Shown one piece after another: positions 48,312-57,504 of a stretch of DNA of 64,000 nt. How positions within the stretch are numbered: the stretch's first letter is position 1; every line of letters starts with the position of its first letter. The stretch comes from Actinomycetes bacterium (lineage in GTDB: Bacteria > Actinomycetota > Actinomycetes > Propionibacteriales > Propionibacteriaceae). The stretch is from NCBI GenBank assembly GCA_023458095.1, contig JAEXAS010000026.1, forward strand, positions 1 to 64,000, given 5' to 3'. The notes under the pieces are model-generated. The model did no database searches. It was given only the letters and a program-made list of their open reading frames with translations, and had not been told where the DNA came from. Both the position numbers and the translations under genes were made by a program.

Positions 48312-48347
48312 CCTGGCCAGCACCCCCTTGCGGGACTGCTGGCCAGG
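48312..48347. terminator. terminator between convergent genes
   Basis: CCTGGCCAGC ... GCTGGCCAGG, exact 10-bp arms and a 16-nt loop, in the 61-bp gap between the giant gene and the convergent aldehyde dehydrogenase. Symmetric, so it can serve both strands; T-runs are absent. Confidence 0.6.
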
Positions 48348-48360
48348 GAAGGGATGCAGA

Positions 48361-49722
48361 TCAGGCGATGCGGATCAGCTTCTTGTTCGCGAATTCGGTC
48401 GCGCCCAGGCGACCCATCTCGCGTCCGAAGCCGCTGCGCTTGACGCCACCGAAGGGCAGTTCCACCCCGTCGGCCAGTACGCAGTTCACGAAGACCATGC
48501 CGGCGTCGATCGCATCAGCGATCCGCTCGGCCTGGGCGGCATCGGTGGTGTACACGTAGGAGCCCAGGCCGTAGGGAGTGTCGTTGGCCACCTCGATCGC
48601 CTCGGCTTCATCGGCCACCTTGTAGACCTGGGCGACCGGGCCGAACATCTCCTCGCGGTAGATCGCCGAATCCCGCGGGATTCCGGTCACGACCGTCGGT
48701 GCGAAGAAGGCTCCCGCACGGCTGCCACCGGCAGTGATCGTGCCACCGGCGGCGGCGGCCCGCTGCACCTGGTCCTCCAAGCGAGCCGCAGCCACCTCCG
48801 AGGACACGACGCCGACCACCCCATCCTCCAGCGGCGCCACGGCTTCGATAGCGGCGACCTTCTCGGTGAGCTTGGCGGTGAACTCCTCGTAGAGGTCGGC
48901 GATCACGATGGCACGTTTGGGGGCATTGCACGACTGCCCGGTGTTGTCCATGCGCGCCGAGATCAGGTCGTCGACCACCGCGTCCAGATCATCGGTGGAC
49001 AACACGATGAATGGATCGGTGCCACCCAGTTCAAGCACAACCTTCTTCAGGTGACGCCCGGCCTGCTCAGCCACAGCCGAGCCAGCGCGTTCCGAACCGG
49101 TGAGAGAGACCCCCGCCACCCGCGGGTCAGCGATCACCGTCGAGATCTGCTCGTTGCTGGCCAGAATCGCGGTGAACATCCCGGCCGGCGCCCCGGCATC
49201 GTCGTAGATCTTCTGGATCAACTCGGCGGTGTGCGGGCACTGCGGCGCAGGCTTCAGCAGGACGGAGTTGCCGATCGCCAGGTTCGGACCGGCGAAGCGG
49301 GCCACCTGGTAGAAGGGGAAGTTCCACGGCATGATGCCCAGGATCACGCCCAGCGGTGCATTGCGGATGATCGCCGAACCTTCACCGCCACGCAGTTCGA
49401 TCGGCTCGTCGGCCAGCTCGGCCTCGGCGATCTCGGCGTGGTAGCGGTAGATGTCAGCGGCGAAGTCGATCTCACCGTAGGCATGCGACAAAGGCTTGCC
49501 CATCTCTTCGACCAGCGCGGCTGCCAGCTCTTCGCGACGCTCTGAATGCAGGTCTCCGATCTTGGCCACGATCGCGGCCCGCTCGGCCACCGTGGTGCTG
49601 CGTCCCCAACTGCGGGTCGCGGCGTAGGCGCCGGCCATCGCTTCTTCCAGCCCGGCATCGGTAATGCTGGGGTAGTCGGCCACCTTTTCGCCGGTGGCAG
49701 GGTTTACTACGGCATAGCTCAT
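48361..49722 (-). CDS. gabD: succinate-semialdehyde-type aldehyde dehydrogenase
   Basis: 453 aa. ALDH superfamily: oxyanion Asn in GIMPWNFPFYQVARF, catalytic Glu in LELGGTDPFIVLS, catalytic Cys in NTGQSCNAPKRAIV. Length and LELGGTDPFIV fit the succinate-semialdehyde dehydrogenase (GabD/Sad) group, oxidising succinate semialdehyde to succinate with NAD(P)+. Last gene of a five-gene operon, overlapping the aminotransferase by 4 bp. Symbol is by family and context; the substrate could be another omega-semialdehyde. Confidence 0.8.
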   Translation of the reverse strand: MSYAVVNPATGEKVADYPSITDAGLEEAMAGAYAATRSWGRSTTVAERAAIVAKIGDLHSERREELAAALVEEMGKPLSHAYGEIDFAADIYRYHAEIAEAELADEPIELRGGEGSAIIRNAPLGVILGIMPWNFPFYQVARFAGPNLAIGNSVLLKPAPQCPHTAELIQKIYDDAGAPAGMFTAILASNEQISTVIADPRVAGVSLTGSERAGSAVAEQAGRHLKKVVLELGGTDPFIVLSTDDLDAVVDDLISARMDNTGQSCNAPKRAIVIADLYEEFTAKLTEKVAAIEAVAPLEDGVVGVVSSEVAAARLEDQVQRAAAAGGTITAGGSRAGAFFAPTVVTGIPRDSAIYREEMFGPVAQVYKVADEAEAIEVANDTPYGLGSYVYTTDAAQAERIADAIDAGMVFVNCVLADGVELPFGGVKRSGFGREMGRLGATEFANKKLIRIA

Positions 49723-51128
49723 CGGGCTGCTCCCATCGCTTCGTCGGTAATTTTCAGTGCCTCATCGATGACATCGAGGCCACAGTTGAGTTCCGCTTCG
49801 GTAATGACCAGTGGCGGTGCCACATGAACGCGGTTGTAGTGAGTGAACGGCCATACTCCGCCAGCTTTGCAGGCCGCACCGAAGGCCGCCATCGGCGCGT
49901 TCTGCGCAGCAGTGGGGTTGAACGGAACCAGCGGCTCGCGAGTCTCGCGATCGCTGACCAACTCGATCGCCCAGAACAGACCCTTGCCGCGCACCTCCCC
50001 GATGCTGGGGTGAGTATCCATCCACCCCTGAAGTCGAGGCGCGATCACCCGCTCGGACAGATCCGTCACATGGTTCAAGATGCCGTCGCGACGGAACACC
50101 TCGAAGGTCGTGACCCCCAGGGCGCAGGCCAAGGGATGCCCCGAGTAGGTCAACCCTCCGTAGAACACCGTGTCGTCGAAGAAGCTGGCGATCTTGTCGG
50201 AAATGATGACGCCACCCAGCGGTACATAGCCGGAGTTCACCCCCTTGGCGAAGGTGACCAGGTCCGGCTGGACGCCGAATCCCTGGAAGGCGAACCATTC
50301 CCCGGTGCGACCGAAGCCGGCCATCACCTCATCGGCGATGTACACGATCCCGTATTTGTCGCACAGTTCCCGCACCCCGGCCAGGTAGCCCGGCGGCGGA
50401 ATCAGAATGCCATTAGTGCCGACGATGGTTTCCAGAATGATCGCGGCAATGGTGTTTGCACCCTCCAGCACGATCAGGCTCTCCAGGTGCTCCAAGGCAC
50501 GCGCGGTCTCCTGCTCGGGGCTATCGGAATGGAACGGCGAGCGGTAGGGATAGGGCCCGAAGAAGTGCACCACCCCGGACGCAGCGGCCTCATTGGCCCA
50601 GCGCCGGGGGTCGCCGGTCAGACCGATCGGCGTCCCCACCGCGCCGTGATAGCTGCGATAGGTGGACAGCACCTTGTGCCGTCCGGTGGAGTGCCGAGCC
50701 AACCGCACGGCGTACTCGTTGGCGTCCGCGCCGGCGTTGGTGAAGAACACCTTGCTGAAGGGTTCGCCGACAACCTCGACCAGCAGGCGGGCCAGCTCGG
50801 AGCGCACATCGTTGGCCATGCCGGGCTGGATGGTGGCCAGCCGGTCGGCCTGTCGATGCAGCGAGGCGATGAGGTCAGGATGCTGATGGCCCAGATTCAG
50901 GTTGACCAACTGGGAGCTGAAGTCCAGATAGGTCTTACCGGTGTAGTCCCAGAAACTGGCGCCAGATCCGCCGGCCACCGGCATCGGGTCGATTGCAGCC
51001 TGTGCGCTCCAGGAGTGGAACACATGCGCTCGGTCGTTGGCCCGCACCACCGCTTCGGCTGCCGGATCCGGCAGCGGCACGGTGTCACCGTTGAGGTCCA
51101 CATAGGACGGTGTGCTGGGTTCACTCAT
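49719..51128 (-). CDS. class III omega-aminotransferase
   Basis: 469 aa. VFFTNAGADANEYAVRLAR (phosphate loop), IADEVMAGFGRTGEWFAF (cofactor Asp) and VTFAKGVNSGYVPLGGV with the PLP Lys. Closest to the beta-alanine/putrescine/GABA omega-aminotransferases. In this operon it probably transfers the amino group of a C3-C4 omega-amino acid to pyruvate or 2-oxoglutarate, giving a semialdehyde for one of the two flanking dehydrogenases. Confidence 0.82.
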   Translation of the reverse strand: MSEPSTPSYVDLNGDTVPLPDPAAEAVVRANDRAHVFHSWSAQAAIDPMPVAGGSGASFWDYTGKTYLDFSSQLVNLNLGHQHPDLIASLHRQADRLATIQPGMANDVRSELARLLVEVVGEPFSKVFFTNAGADANEYAVRLARHSTGRHKVLSTYRSYHGAVGTPIGLTGDPRRWANEAAASGVVHFFGPYPYRSPFHSDSPEQETARALEHLESLIVLEGANTIAAIILETIVGTNGILIPPPGYLAGVRELCDKYGIVYIADEVMAGFGRTGEWFAFQGFGVQPDLVTFAKGVNSGYVPLGGVIISDKIASFFDDTVFYGGLTYSGHPLACALGVTTFEVFRRDGILNHVTDLSERVIAPRLQGWMDTHPSIGEVRGKGLFWAIELVSDRETREPLVPFNPTAAQNAPMAAFGAACKAGGVWPFTHYNRVHVAPPLVITEAELNCGLDVIDEALKITDEAMGAAR

Positions 51129-51146
51129 TTTCTATCGACTTCCCAT

Positions 51147-52634
51147 TCAGTGATTGCTCGGGAATCCCAGATCGACCTGGGATTCACTGGGGTCGGGCCA
51201 CCGGGAGGTGACCACCTTGCTGCGGGTGTAGAAGTGGATCGACTCCGGCCCATAGATGTGGGAGTCGCCGAACAGCGAATCGCGCCAGCCGCCGAAGGAG
51301 AAGGCCCCCACCGGAACCGGGATCGGCACGTTCACCCCGACCATACCCACCTCGATGTCGTACTCGAACGCCCGGGCGGTGCGTCCATCACGGGTGAAGA
51401 TCGCCGTGCCGTTGGCGTAGCGATTGGAGTTGACCAATTCGATGGCCTCTTCATAGCTGGAAACCCGCACGACCGCCAGCACCGGTCCGAAGATCTCCTC
51501 GTTGTAGATCTTCATGCCTGGCTTGACCTTGTCGACCAGGCTGACGCCGATGAAGAAGCCGTCTGCGTCGAACTCGGTAGCAGTACCGTCGACGACGACC
51601 TCAGCGCCTTCAGCCGGAGCGCCGGTGACATAGGAGGCGACCTTCTCTCGGTGGGCAGCGGTAATGACCGGACCCATGTCGGTGCTCGGATCGGTGCCTG
51701 CACCGATCTTGAGCTTGCCCATGCGCTCGGCGATCTTGGGCAGCACCGCATCGGCCACGGCATCTCCGACAGTGACCAGCACCGAGATCGCCATGCACCG
51801 CTCACCGGCCGCGCCATAGGCGGCCGAAACCGCAGCGTCAGCGACGGCGTCCAGGTCGGCATCGGGCATCACGATCATGTGGTTCTTAGCTCCGCCCAGC
51901 GCCTGCACCCGCTTTCCATTGGCGGTGCCGCGGGTGTAGATCGCCTTGGCGATCGGGGTCGATCCCACAAAGCTCACGGCCTTGACCTCGGGAGCATCCA
52001 GCAGCGTGTTCACGGCCTCGGCATCGCCGTGGACGACATTGAGCACGCCATCGGGCAGCCCCGCTTCGGCGAACAGCTTGGCCAAAAACACCGACGCCGA
52101 GGGGTCTTTCTCACTGGGCTTGAGCACCACAGTGTTGCCGCAGGCGATGGCCGAGGCCGTCATCCACAGCGGCACCATGATCGGGAAGTTGAACGGGGTG
52201 ATGCACGCCACCACTCCCACCGGCTGCTTGATGGAGTGGACGTCAACGCCACGCGCCACCTGCTGGGAGAACTCACCTTTGAGCAGGTGCACCAGCCCGG
52301 CGGCGAACTCGACATTCTCGATGCCGCGGCTGATCTCGCCCAGCGCGTCGGAGAACACCTTGCCGTGCTCGGTGGTGACGATGGCGGCCAGTTCGTCGGC
52401 GCGCTCGACCAGCAACTGCCGCAACCGGAAGAAGACGTCAGCACGCTTGATCAGTCCGGTATCCCGCCAGCCGGGCAACGCCGCCTTGGCAGCAGCGACG
52501 GCCTCTGCCACACGATCCGAATCAGCAAACCCGACCGAGGCGATCTGCTCGCCGGTGGCGGGGTTGAAGATCGGCCCACTGCGCAGATCACCGGTCACAT
52601 CCCGGCCTGCGATCACATGGGGAACAACGGTCAT
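51147..52634 (-). CDS. mmsA: methylmalonate-semialdehyde dehydrogenase (CoA-acylating) family
   Basis: 495 aa, ATG. N-terminal HVIAGRDVTGDLRSGPIFNP and TPFNFPIMVPLWM with GGAKNHMIVMPDADLD are characteristic of MmsA; catalytic Cys in AYGAAGERCMAISVLV. The reaction converts (methyl)malonate semialdehyde plus CoA to propionyl- or acetyl-CoA. Next to an omega-aminotransferase it suggests beta-alanine or a similar C3 amine as an intermediate. Overlaps the cupin gene by 4 bp. Confidence 0.85.
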   Translation of the reverse strand: MTVVPHVIAGRDVTGDLRSGPIFNPATGEQIASVGFADSDRVAEAVAAAKAALPGWRDTGLIKRADVFFRLRQLLVERADELAAIVTTEHGKVFSDALGEISRGIENVEFAAGLVHLLKGEFSQQVARGVDVHSIKQPVGVVACITPFNFPIMVPLWMTASAIACGNTVVLKPSEKDPSASVFLAKLFAEAGLPDGVLNVVHGDAEAVNTLLDAPEVKAVSFVGSTPIAKAIYTRGTANGKRVQALGGAKNHMIVMPDADLDAVADAAVSAAYGAAGERCMAISVLVTVGDAVADAVLPKIAERMGKLKIGAGTDPSTDMGPVITAAHREKVASYVTGAPAEGAEVVVDGTATEFDADGFFIGVSLVDKVKPGMKIYNEEIFGPVLAVVRVSSYEEAIELVNSNRYANGTAIFTRDGRTARAFEYDIEVGMVGVNVPIPVPVGAFSFGGWRDSLFGDSHIYGPESIHFYTRSKVVTSRWPDPSESQVDLGFPSNH

Positions 52635-52999
52635 TTTGGGTCTACCTCTCCTGGTACTACAGCTATCTTGCGAAGGGTCTGAGTGACCGTCCAGCGCGTT
52701 CGCCAGCCGGACTTCAGCCCCACGAGAATCCCGGGGCGCAACTCGACGGGGTCGGCCGCTGGGTCGAGGAACTCGACCACGCCGCGACCAGCCACCACGC
52801 AGAAGACCTCGTCAGCCTCGGTGTCGGTGACGGCGCCGCTGGTCATCTGCCACACCCCGACCTCAGTTCCACCGATCTCGGTCAGCGGTAGCCATCCTGC
52901 GGTGGGGGCGCCGGCGACGATCTGGTCGGCGGCGAAGTCTTCCTCCGCGATGGTCACAGCCAGCACGTCGGCGACGACGGGGACGATCTGGCCGGTCAT
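52631..52999 (-). CDS. cupin domain protein (DUF861-like)
   Basis: 122 aa, ATG overlapping the oxidoreductase stop (ATGA), which decides this start over a longer frame. One cupin barrel: GVWQMTSGAVTDTEADEVFC, VVAGRGVVEFLD, then VGLKSGWRTRWTVTQTLRKI. This resembles the PuuR-associated/EutQ-like cupins that accompany amine-oxidation operons. It lacks a full set of metal-binding His, so enzymatic activity is doubtful. Confidence 0.75.
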   Translation of the reverse strand: MTGQIVPVVADVLAVTIAEEDFAADQIVAGAPTAGWLPLTEIGGTEVGVWQMTSGAVTDTEADEVFCVVAGRGVVEFLDPAADPVELRPGILVGLKSGWRTRWTVTQTLRKIAVVPGEVDPK

Positions 53000-54393
53000 G
53001 AGTCGAATCCCAAACCGACGGCGTCCAACGCCCGCAGGAACACATTGCGTCGACCCTGATTGTGGTCGGCACGATCCAACGACCACTTGGTGAGCGAGAC
53101 GCCGACGGTGGCGATGGGGTCCGGGGGAAAAGGAAGTGGGCGACGCCGTACCATCTCCAACTCCGTGCGCTCGGTGGTCTGACCACTGAGCAGATCGAGC
53201 ATGACATCGGCAGCGAACCGCGTCGCGGCCACACCCAGCCCGGTGAAGCCGGCCGCGTAGGTGATGCGTCCCTGGGCGGCGGTGCCGTAGAACGCGCAGA
53301 ACTGGGTGGAGGTGTCGATCGCCCCCGCCCAGCGATGGCTGAAGGTCAGCCCCTCCAACTGTGGGAAGGTCGCGAAGAAGTGTTCGGCCAAGCGGGTGTA
53401 ACTGGCCGGGCGTTCCTCGTATTGGGGCTTGACCTTGCCGCCGAAGTGATAGATCGCGTCATAGCCCCCGAAGAGAATGCGGTCCTCAGCGGTGAGCCGG
53501 TAGTAGTGGAATTGGTTGCCCAAGTCGGCCAGGCCCTGCCGCTGATTCCAGCCGATGTCGGCCTTCTGGGCCGCGCTCAGCGGTTCGGTGACCAAGGCGT
53601 AGTCGTAGACCGGGACGGTCATCAGCCGGTTGCGCTTCAACAGCGCGGGAAACACATTGGTGGCCAAGGCCACCTGATCGGTGGAAACCCAGCCCCGCTC
53701 GGTGCGCACCACCAGCGGCCGCGACCGATCGATGGCGGTCACCGCAGAATGCTCGTAGATCTCCACGCCGAGTTCTTCGGCGGCGCGGCCCAGTTCCAGC
53801 GCCATGCGTCCGGGATTGAGCAGACCTGCTCCGTCCCGGTCCCACACCCCGGCCAGGTAGGTCGGCGAGTTCACTTGGGCGCGCACCTGGTCGGCATCCA
53901 AGAAGCCGTCCTCACCGGCCAACCACTCCACCTGGTGCGGCTCGACCGCCACCAGTAGTTCACCGGTGCGTTCGAACTCGACGTTGAGGTGGTAGCGCTC
54001 GATGCTCTCAGCGATGCCGTCCAGATTCTCGTCACCGAGGCGCTGCAACTGCTCCAGTTCGCTGGGCCAGCGGCGCTGACCGTTCTCGGTTCCGTGAGTG
54101 AGGCTCGACTCGCAGAAGCCACCATTTCGCCCCGAGGCCGCCCAGCCGATTTCGTGGGCCTCCAGCAGCACCACCCGGCGCTCCGGGTCGCGCTCCTTGG
54201 CTCGAATCGCAGTCCACAAACCTGCGTAACCGCCGCCGACGACGACGAGATCAGCCGAACCTCCACCGCTCAGCACCGGACGCCGGGGACGCTGGAGTCC
54301 GTCCAGCCAGAACACCGCAGCTCGGCATTCGCGCAGCGAAGCTGAAACCAGCGATGCCGCTGGCCGGTTCCGCTCGAAGGCGGTTTCGCTCAC
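52996..54393 (-). CDS. FAD-dependent amine oxidoreductase (PuuB/DadA-like)
   Basis: 465 aa from a GTG start (VSETAFERNR...). Dinucleotide-binding DLVVVGGGYAGLWTAI, EAHEIGWAASGRNGGFC (the covalent-flavin-region motif of DAO-type oxidases) and C-terminal YAAGFTGLGVAATRFAADVM. Matches the gamma-glutamylputrescine oxidoreductase/glycine oxidase family. First gene of the operon with cupin, MmsA, aminotransferase and semialdehyde dehydrogenase, so it likely oxidises the primary amine substrate to an aldehyde. No glutamyl ligase gene is present. Confidence 0.82.
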   Translation of the reverse strand: MSETAFERNRPAASLVSASLRECRAAVFWLDGLQRPRRPVLSGGGSADLVVVGGGYAGLWTAIRAKERDPERRVVLLEAHEIGWAASGRNGGFCESSLTHGTENGQRRWPSELEQLQRLGDENLDGIAESIERYHLNVEFERTGELLVAVEPHQVEWLAGEDGFLDADQVRAQVNSPTYLAGVWDRDGAGLLNPGRMALELGRAAEELGVEIYEHSAVTAIDRSRPLVVRTERGWVSTDQVALATNVFPALLKRNRLMTVPVYDYALVTEPLSAAQKADIGWNQRQGLADLGNQFHYYRLTAEDRILFGGYDAIYHFGGKVKPQYEERPASYTRLAEHFFATFPQLEGLTFSHRWAGAIDTSTQFCAFYGTAAQGRITYAAGFTGLGVAATRFAADVMLDLLSGQTTERTELEMVRRRPLPFPPDPIATVGVSLTKWSLDRADHNQGRRNVFLRALDAVGLGFDS

Positions 54394-55053
54394 TTGGAGA
54401 CGTTCCTTCCAGACTCGGGTGCTTCCTGCACCCAACCTCACGTCGACTGACGATATCGTGCCCAGAAGTCAGTCAGGTTACGAATCACGTAATACTAAGC
54501 AGCCCAACCCTGCGGATATCGTCGTGGAGGTGGGTCCTGATGAGTACCGCCGAAGCTGGGCGAGGGTGCGCGAAGCCGGAGCCGAAGGCATCGGAAGGGT
54601 GCACTTCGCGCCGAAGGGGAAGGGATCTTCGCCCCCCGCGCTGAGGTTCGCGGACACTGAGGTTTACGGATACCGGAGTTTACGGATACTGGGGGCCACG
54701 GGCGCAGGCTTCGAAGGCACCCGGTTTCAAAGGCACTGGGGCTCCTGGTCTCTGCGAGTGGTGGTCGCTGGGGTGGTTCGCACTGGCGTCGCTCGCACGT
54801 GATCCCCCAAGGACCGCGCCTGCGAAACAATCTGGGATTCTCTACCCCCCCCCGGTTAGCGAATCCCCGCGCCAGGCGAACCAACAACCCAGCTTTCCGG
54901 AGCCGCTGTCCCCGATCAGGCGGCTCCCGAACCTACGGAAGAAGACCCTCGCCACGCCGACCGCCATCAACGAGCGAGAGGCCCACTTCCACTGACAACA
55001 CGCTCTTCGGGACCGATTCCTTACGCCGGTTCGAGAAGTTTCTCGCAGCTTTT
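54394..55053. other. 660-bp gene-free region with minisatellite
   Basis: No credible gene. It should hold the promoter of the amine operon. At 54646-54693 there are three tandem 16-bp units (see the repeat entry). A poly-C tract lies at about 54845. A GAGAAGTTTCTC hairpin followed by a short T-run lies near 55031-55052. Confidence 0.6.
54646..54693. repeat. 16-bp tandem repeat, three units
   Basis: GTTCGCGGACACTGAG, GTTTACGGATACCGGA, GTTTACGGATACTGGG: the period is 16 bp. A related pair (GGCTTCGAAGGCACCC / GGTTTCAAAGGCACTG) follows 14 bp later, so the array probably extends in degraded form. Confidence 0.7.
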
Positions 55054-56583
55054 TCAGCCCAAGGAGGTGGGAGTCGTGTCAGGCTGCGGTGTCAACTGAG
55101 GAAAGCCCACCTGGGTGGCGTTGTCGCTGGGATCGAGCTCGGGGAACTCGACCGGTTCCACCGTCACACACACCGCGCCACTTTCCGCCCCGCGGAAGTA
55201 CATCGTCAGATCGTGCCGGGTGCTGGGAGCCATCGTGCAGGACAAGACCGCGCGGGCCTCGCTGGATTCCTCCATGGCGCAACTCCAGTTGCCAAAGCCG
55301 GTGACACTCTGCACCGAGAAGGTCGAGAGCCATCCCTCAACTTGGACCCGCGCAATCAGGCTGACATTGCTCGGCGCCTTCACCGGCACGGTCACCCGGA
55401 CATCCTCACCGGGCAACTCGATCCATTCCGCCGTCGCCTGGCCGACTACAACATTCACCCCTGCGGGTTTGATGGAGTCTGGTGCTGAAGGATCTGCCGA
55501 GGACGGCTTCGGCAGCGGCGTTCCTTGCTTCGGCGAGGTGGACGGCGCCAGCGACTTCCCCGTCGGGGTTGGACTGGGAGTGGGCGAGCTGGATGGTACG
55601 ACCGCCGGAGTGGAAAGGGCACGTTGAGCCAGCACTGAGGTGTTGGATTCCCCGCCGACCAGAGGTGTCAGCACAGCGGAAGCAGAGACCACCAGTCCCG
55701 CGATGGCCACACCGGCCGACACGCGAAGGATGCCGCCGGCGACCGCCCCTCCAAATCCTTCGGCCGCCATGGCCCGAGCCGGTTGGCGCGCCAAGGCCAG
55801 CCCGACGCCACCCAAGACACCGACCGCCAGCGCGCTGCCGATCCGGGAGTTCAGCCGACGCAGATCAGCGACTGCAGCCTGACAGACGTCGCAGGTCTCC
55901 AGATGAGCGGCGACACGCTGCTCGGCGCGGCTCCCGCAGCGACCCCGCACATATTTGCTGAGGAGCTCGCTCACGGGTTGGCACTCCTGCCGCGCCGAAC
56001 CGACTACCTCGGTCAGGTAGGCCTGCCGCAGACCCTCTTTGGAGCGGTGGACGAGTTGGTTCACCGCATTCTCGCTGAGGTCGAGTTCCCGGCCGATGTC
56101 CGCGTGGCTCATGCCGTCCACCGCGCTCAGCCACAAGGCAGCCTGCCACCGCTCCGGCAAGGAGGCGAAGGCCTGCTGCACATGGTCGGAGGCGTCGGAC
56201 GCATCGGCGGTGTCGGCATCAACCACGGCCGGCTCTTCGAATCCGGCGAACGGCACCTCGCGGCGTTGCCGGTGCGTGTCGATGGCTCGATGCCGCACCA
56301 TCTGCAAGAAATAGGGACGTAGCGAATGCGTGGGGCCCTCGCCTCGAGCGAGCAGACCGAGCAGGCGTTCAAAAGAGTCGGCTACGACGTCCTCAGCAGT
56401 GGCGGAGTCCACGATCGAGCGGGCAACGATCAGTGCTGGACCGTGATTGCGCTGGGCCAACTCGGCGAAGGCATCCATATCGCCGTTGCGGGCACGCAAC
56501 AACAGCTCACTCTCGGTGAGTGGTTCGACCTCGTCGACACGCGCAGCCTGGCTCAAGTTCCCCCCAACGAACTTTCCCAGCAC
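55054..56583 (-). CDS. ECF sigma factor fused to anti-sigma and extracytoplasmic domain
   Basis: 509 aa, GTG start (uncertain; TTG at the LSQAARV codons is possible). Residues ~25-105 are sigma region 2 (AFAELAQRNHGPALIVARSI; YFLQMVRHRAIDTHR), ~132-192 region 4 (LPERWQAALWLSAVDGMSHA, then DIGRELDLSENAVNQLV). Residues ~205-237 form an anti-sigma zinc finger (H227-x3-C231-x2-C234). Hydrophobic segments at ~248-265 and ~288-310 cross the membrane, then a Pro/Ser/Thr linker and an extracytoplasmic beta domain of ~120 aa. The whole signalling path, sensor to sigma factor, is one polypeptide. Function inferred; target regulon unknown. Confidence 0.8.
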   Translation of the reverse strand: MLGKFVGGNLSQAARVDEVEPLTESELLLRARNGDMDAFAELAQRNHGPALIVARSIVDSATAEDVVADSFERLLGLLARGEGPTHSLRPYFLQMVRHRAIDTHRQRREVPFAGFEEPAVVDADTADASDASDHVQQAFASLPERWQAALWLSAVDGMSHADIGRELDLSENAVNQLVHRSKEGLRQAYLTEVVGSARQECQPVSELLSKYVRGRCGSRAEQRVAAHLETCDVCQAAVADLRRLNSRIGSALAVGVLGGVGLALARQPARAMAAEGFGGAVAGGILRVSAGVAIAGLVVSASAVLTPLVGGESNTSVLAQRALSTPAVVPSSSPTPSPTPTGKSLAPSTSPKQGTPLPKPSSADPSAPDSIKPAGVNVVVGQATAEWIELPGEDVRVTVPVKAPSNVSLIARVQVEGWLSTFSVQSVTGFGNWSCAMEESSEARAVLSCTMAPSTRHDLTMYFRGAESGAVCVTVEPVEFPELDPSDNATQVGFPQLTPQPDTTPTSLG

Positions 56584-56662
56584 GGCGCCGCTGATCCTGC
56601 TCCCGAAGGACGGCGGCTTGTGGCCCAGATCCTAGCCGGTGGGGGGCCGGAAGGCTATCGGG

Positions 56663-57163
56663 TCAGTTGTCGGTCGACTCCCCCACCAATGGCGGTTCGC
56701 TGGACCAGGGAAACGAGATCCAGTCCGAGCTCCGCCGCCAGACGTAGTCGCATGTGACCACTGACTGCGGCTTTTCGTAGAGAACTGCCGTCCGGGTCTC
56801 AGCGACATGCTCTGCGCAGAAGTCGCGCACCATGCGAAGAGTCTCGCCGGTGTCGGCCACATCATCGATGATCAGCACCCGCTGCCCGGAAAGGTCGATC
56901 GCCGAGGGCACCGGGGGCAGCAGCACCGGCATCGGCAGCCGGGTATCGACGCCGGTGTAGAACTCAACGTTGATGATGTGGAGGTTCTTGATTCCCATCG
57001 CATAGCTGATCGCACCGGCAGGCAGCAGACCACCGCGCGTGATCGACATGATCAGGTCGGGCCGATACCCCGAATCAACAACGGCCTGCGCCAGTTCCCG
57101 GGCGGCCTTCCCGAACGCTTCCCAAGTCAGCACTTCCCGCGGCGAATCACTCATGGAGCCCAT
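56663..57163 (-). CDS. phosphoribosyltransferase (HPRT-like)
   Basis: 166 aa from ATG 57163 (57154 also possible). PRPP-binding motif GQRVLIIDDVADTGETLRMV, and DLIMSITRGGLLPAGAISYA near the N-terminus, as in hypoxanthine/xanthine-guanine phosphoribosyltransferases. Likely purine salvage in the cytoplasm. Downstream gene is the sigma fusion, 80 bp away on the same strand. Confidence 0.82.
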   Translation of the reverse strand: MGSMSDSPREVLTWEAFGKAARELAQAVVDSGYRPDLIMSITRGGLLPAGAISYAMGIKNLHIINVEFYTGVDTRLPMPVLLPPVPSAIDLSGQRVLIIDDVADTGETLRMVRDFCAEHVAETRTAVLYEKPQSVVTCDYVWRRSSDWISFPWSSEPPLVGESTDN

Positions 57164-57231
57164 AGTGTCAGAGCGGCTCGAAATCTCTGCGCTGTCCAGC
57201 ACTGTTCGGCTTGAATGAAGGCATGCTTGCC

Positions 57232-57504
57232 ATGCAACTCACCGTGTCCGGACGGGTGCAGGGAGTCGGTTTTCGGTGGTGGACCCAGAACACGGCCCGC
57301 GCTCTGGGCCTAGCTGGACGGGTGCGGAACCTGCCCGATGGCCGTGTCGAGATCTCTGCACAAGGCGCCCCGGATGCCGTCCGTCGCCTGCTGCGTTTCG
57401 TCACTGAACAGCCCACCACCACCGCCCGACCGGGTTTCGTGGAGGATTTCGAGTTGTGCTGGACTGAGCCAACCCCCGGACGAATCGGCTTCAGCGCCGG
57501 CTGA
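57232..57504 (+). CDS. acyP: acylphosphatase
   Basis: 90 aa; ATG 57232 is favoured because GAAGG lies 10 nt upstream, with ATG 57223 as alternative. LTVSGRVQGVGFRWWTQNTA is the acylphosphatase phosphate-loop signature (GxVQGVxFR) and VRNLPDGRVEISAQG contains the catalytic Asn. Hydrolyses acyl phosphates. It ends back-to-back with the sortase-associated gene. Confidence 0.92.
   Translation: MQLTVSGRVQGVGFRWWTQNTARALGLAGRVRNLPDGRVEISAQGAPDAVRRLLRFVTEQPTTTARPGFVEDFELCWTEPTPGRIGFSAG

Noticed and set aside
49824..52682. 952-codon plus-strand open frame
   Set aside because: Antisense shadow of the aminotransferase and MmsA genes, which have full catalytic motifs on the minus strand.
54419..54802. 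127-codon plus-strand frame
   Set aside because: Contains the 16-bp minisatellite, no Shine-Dalgarno and no family resemblance.
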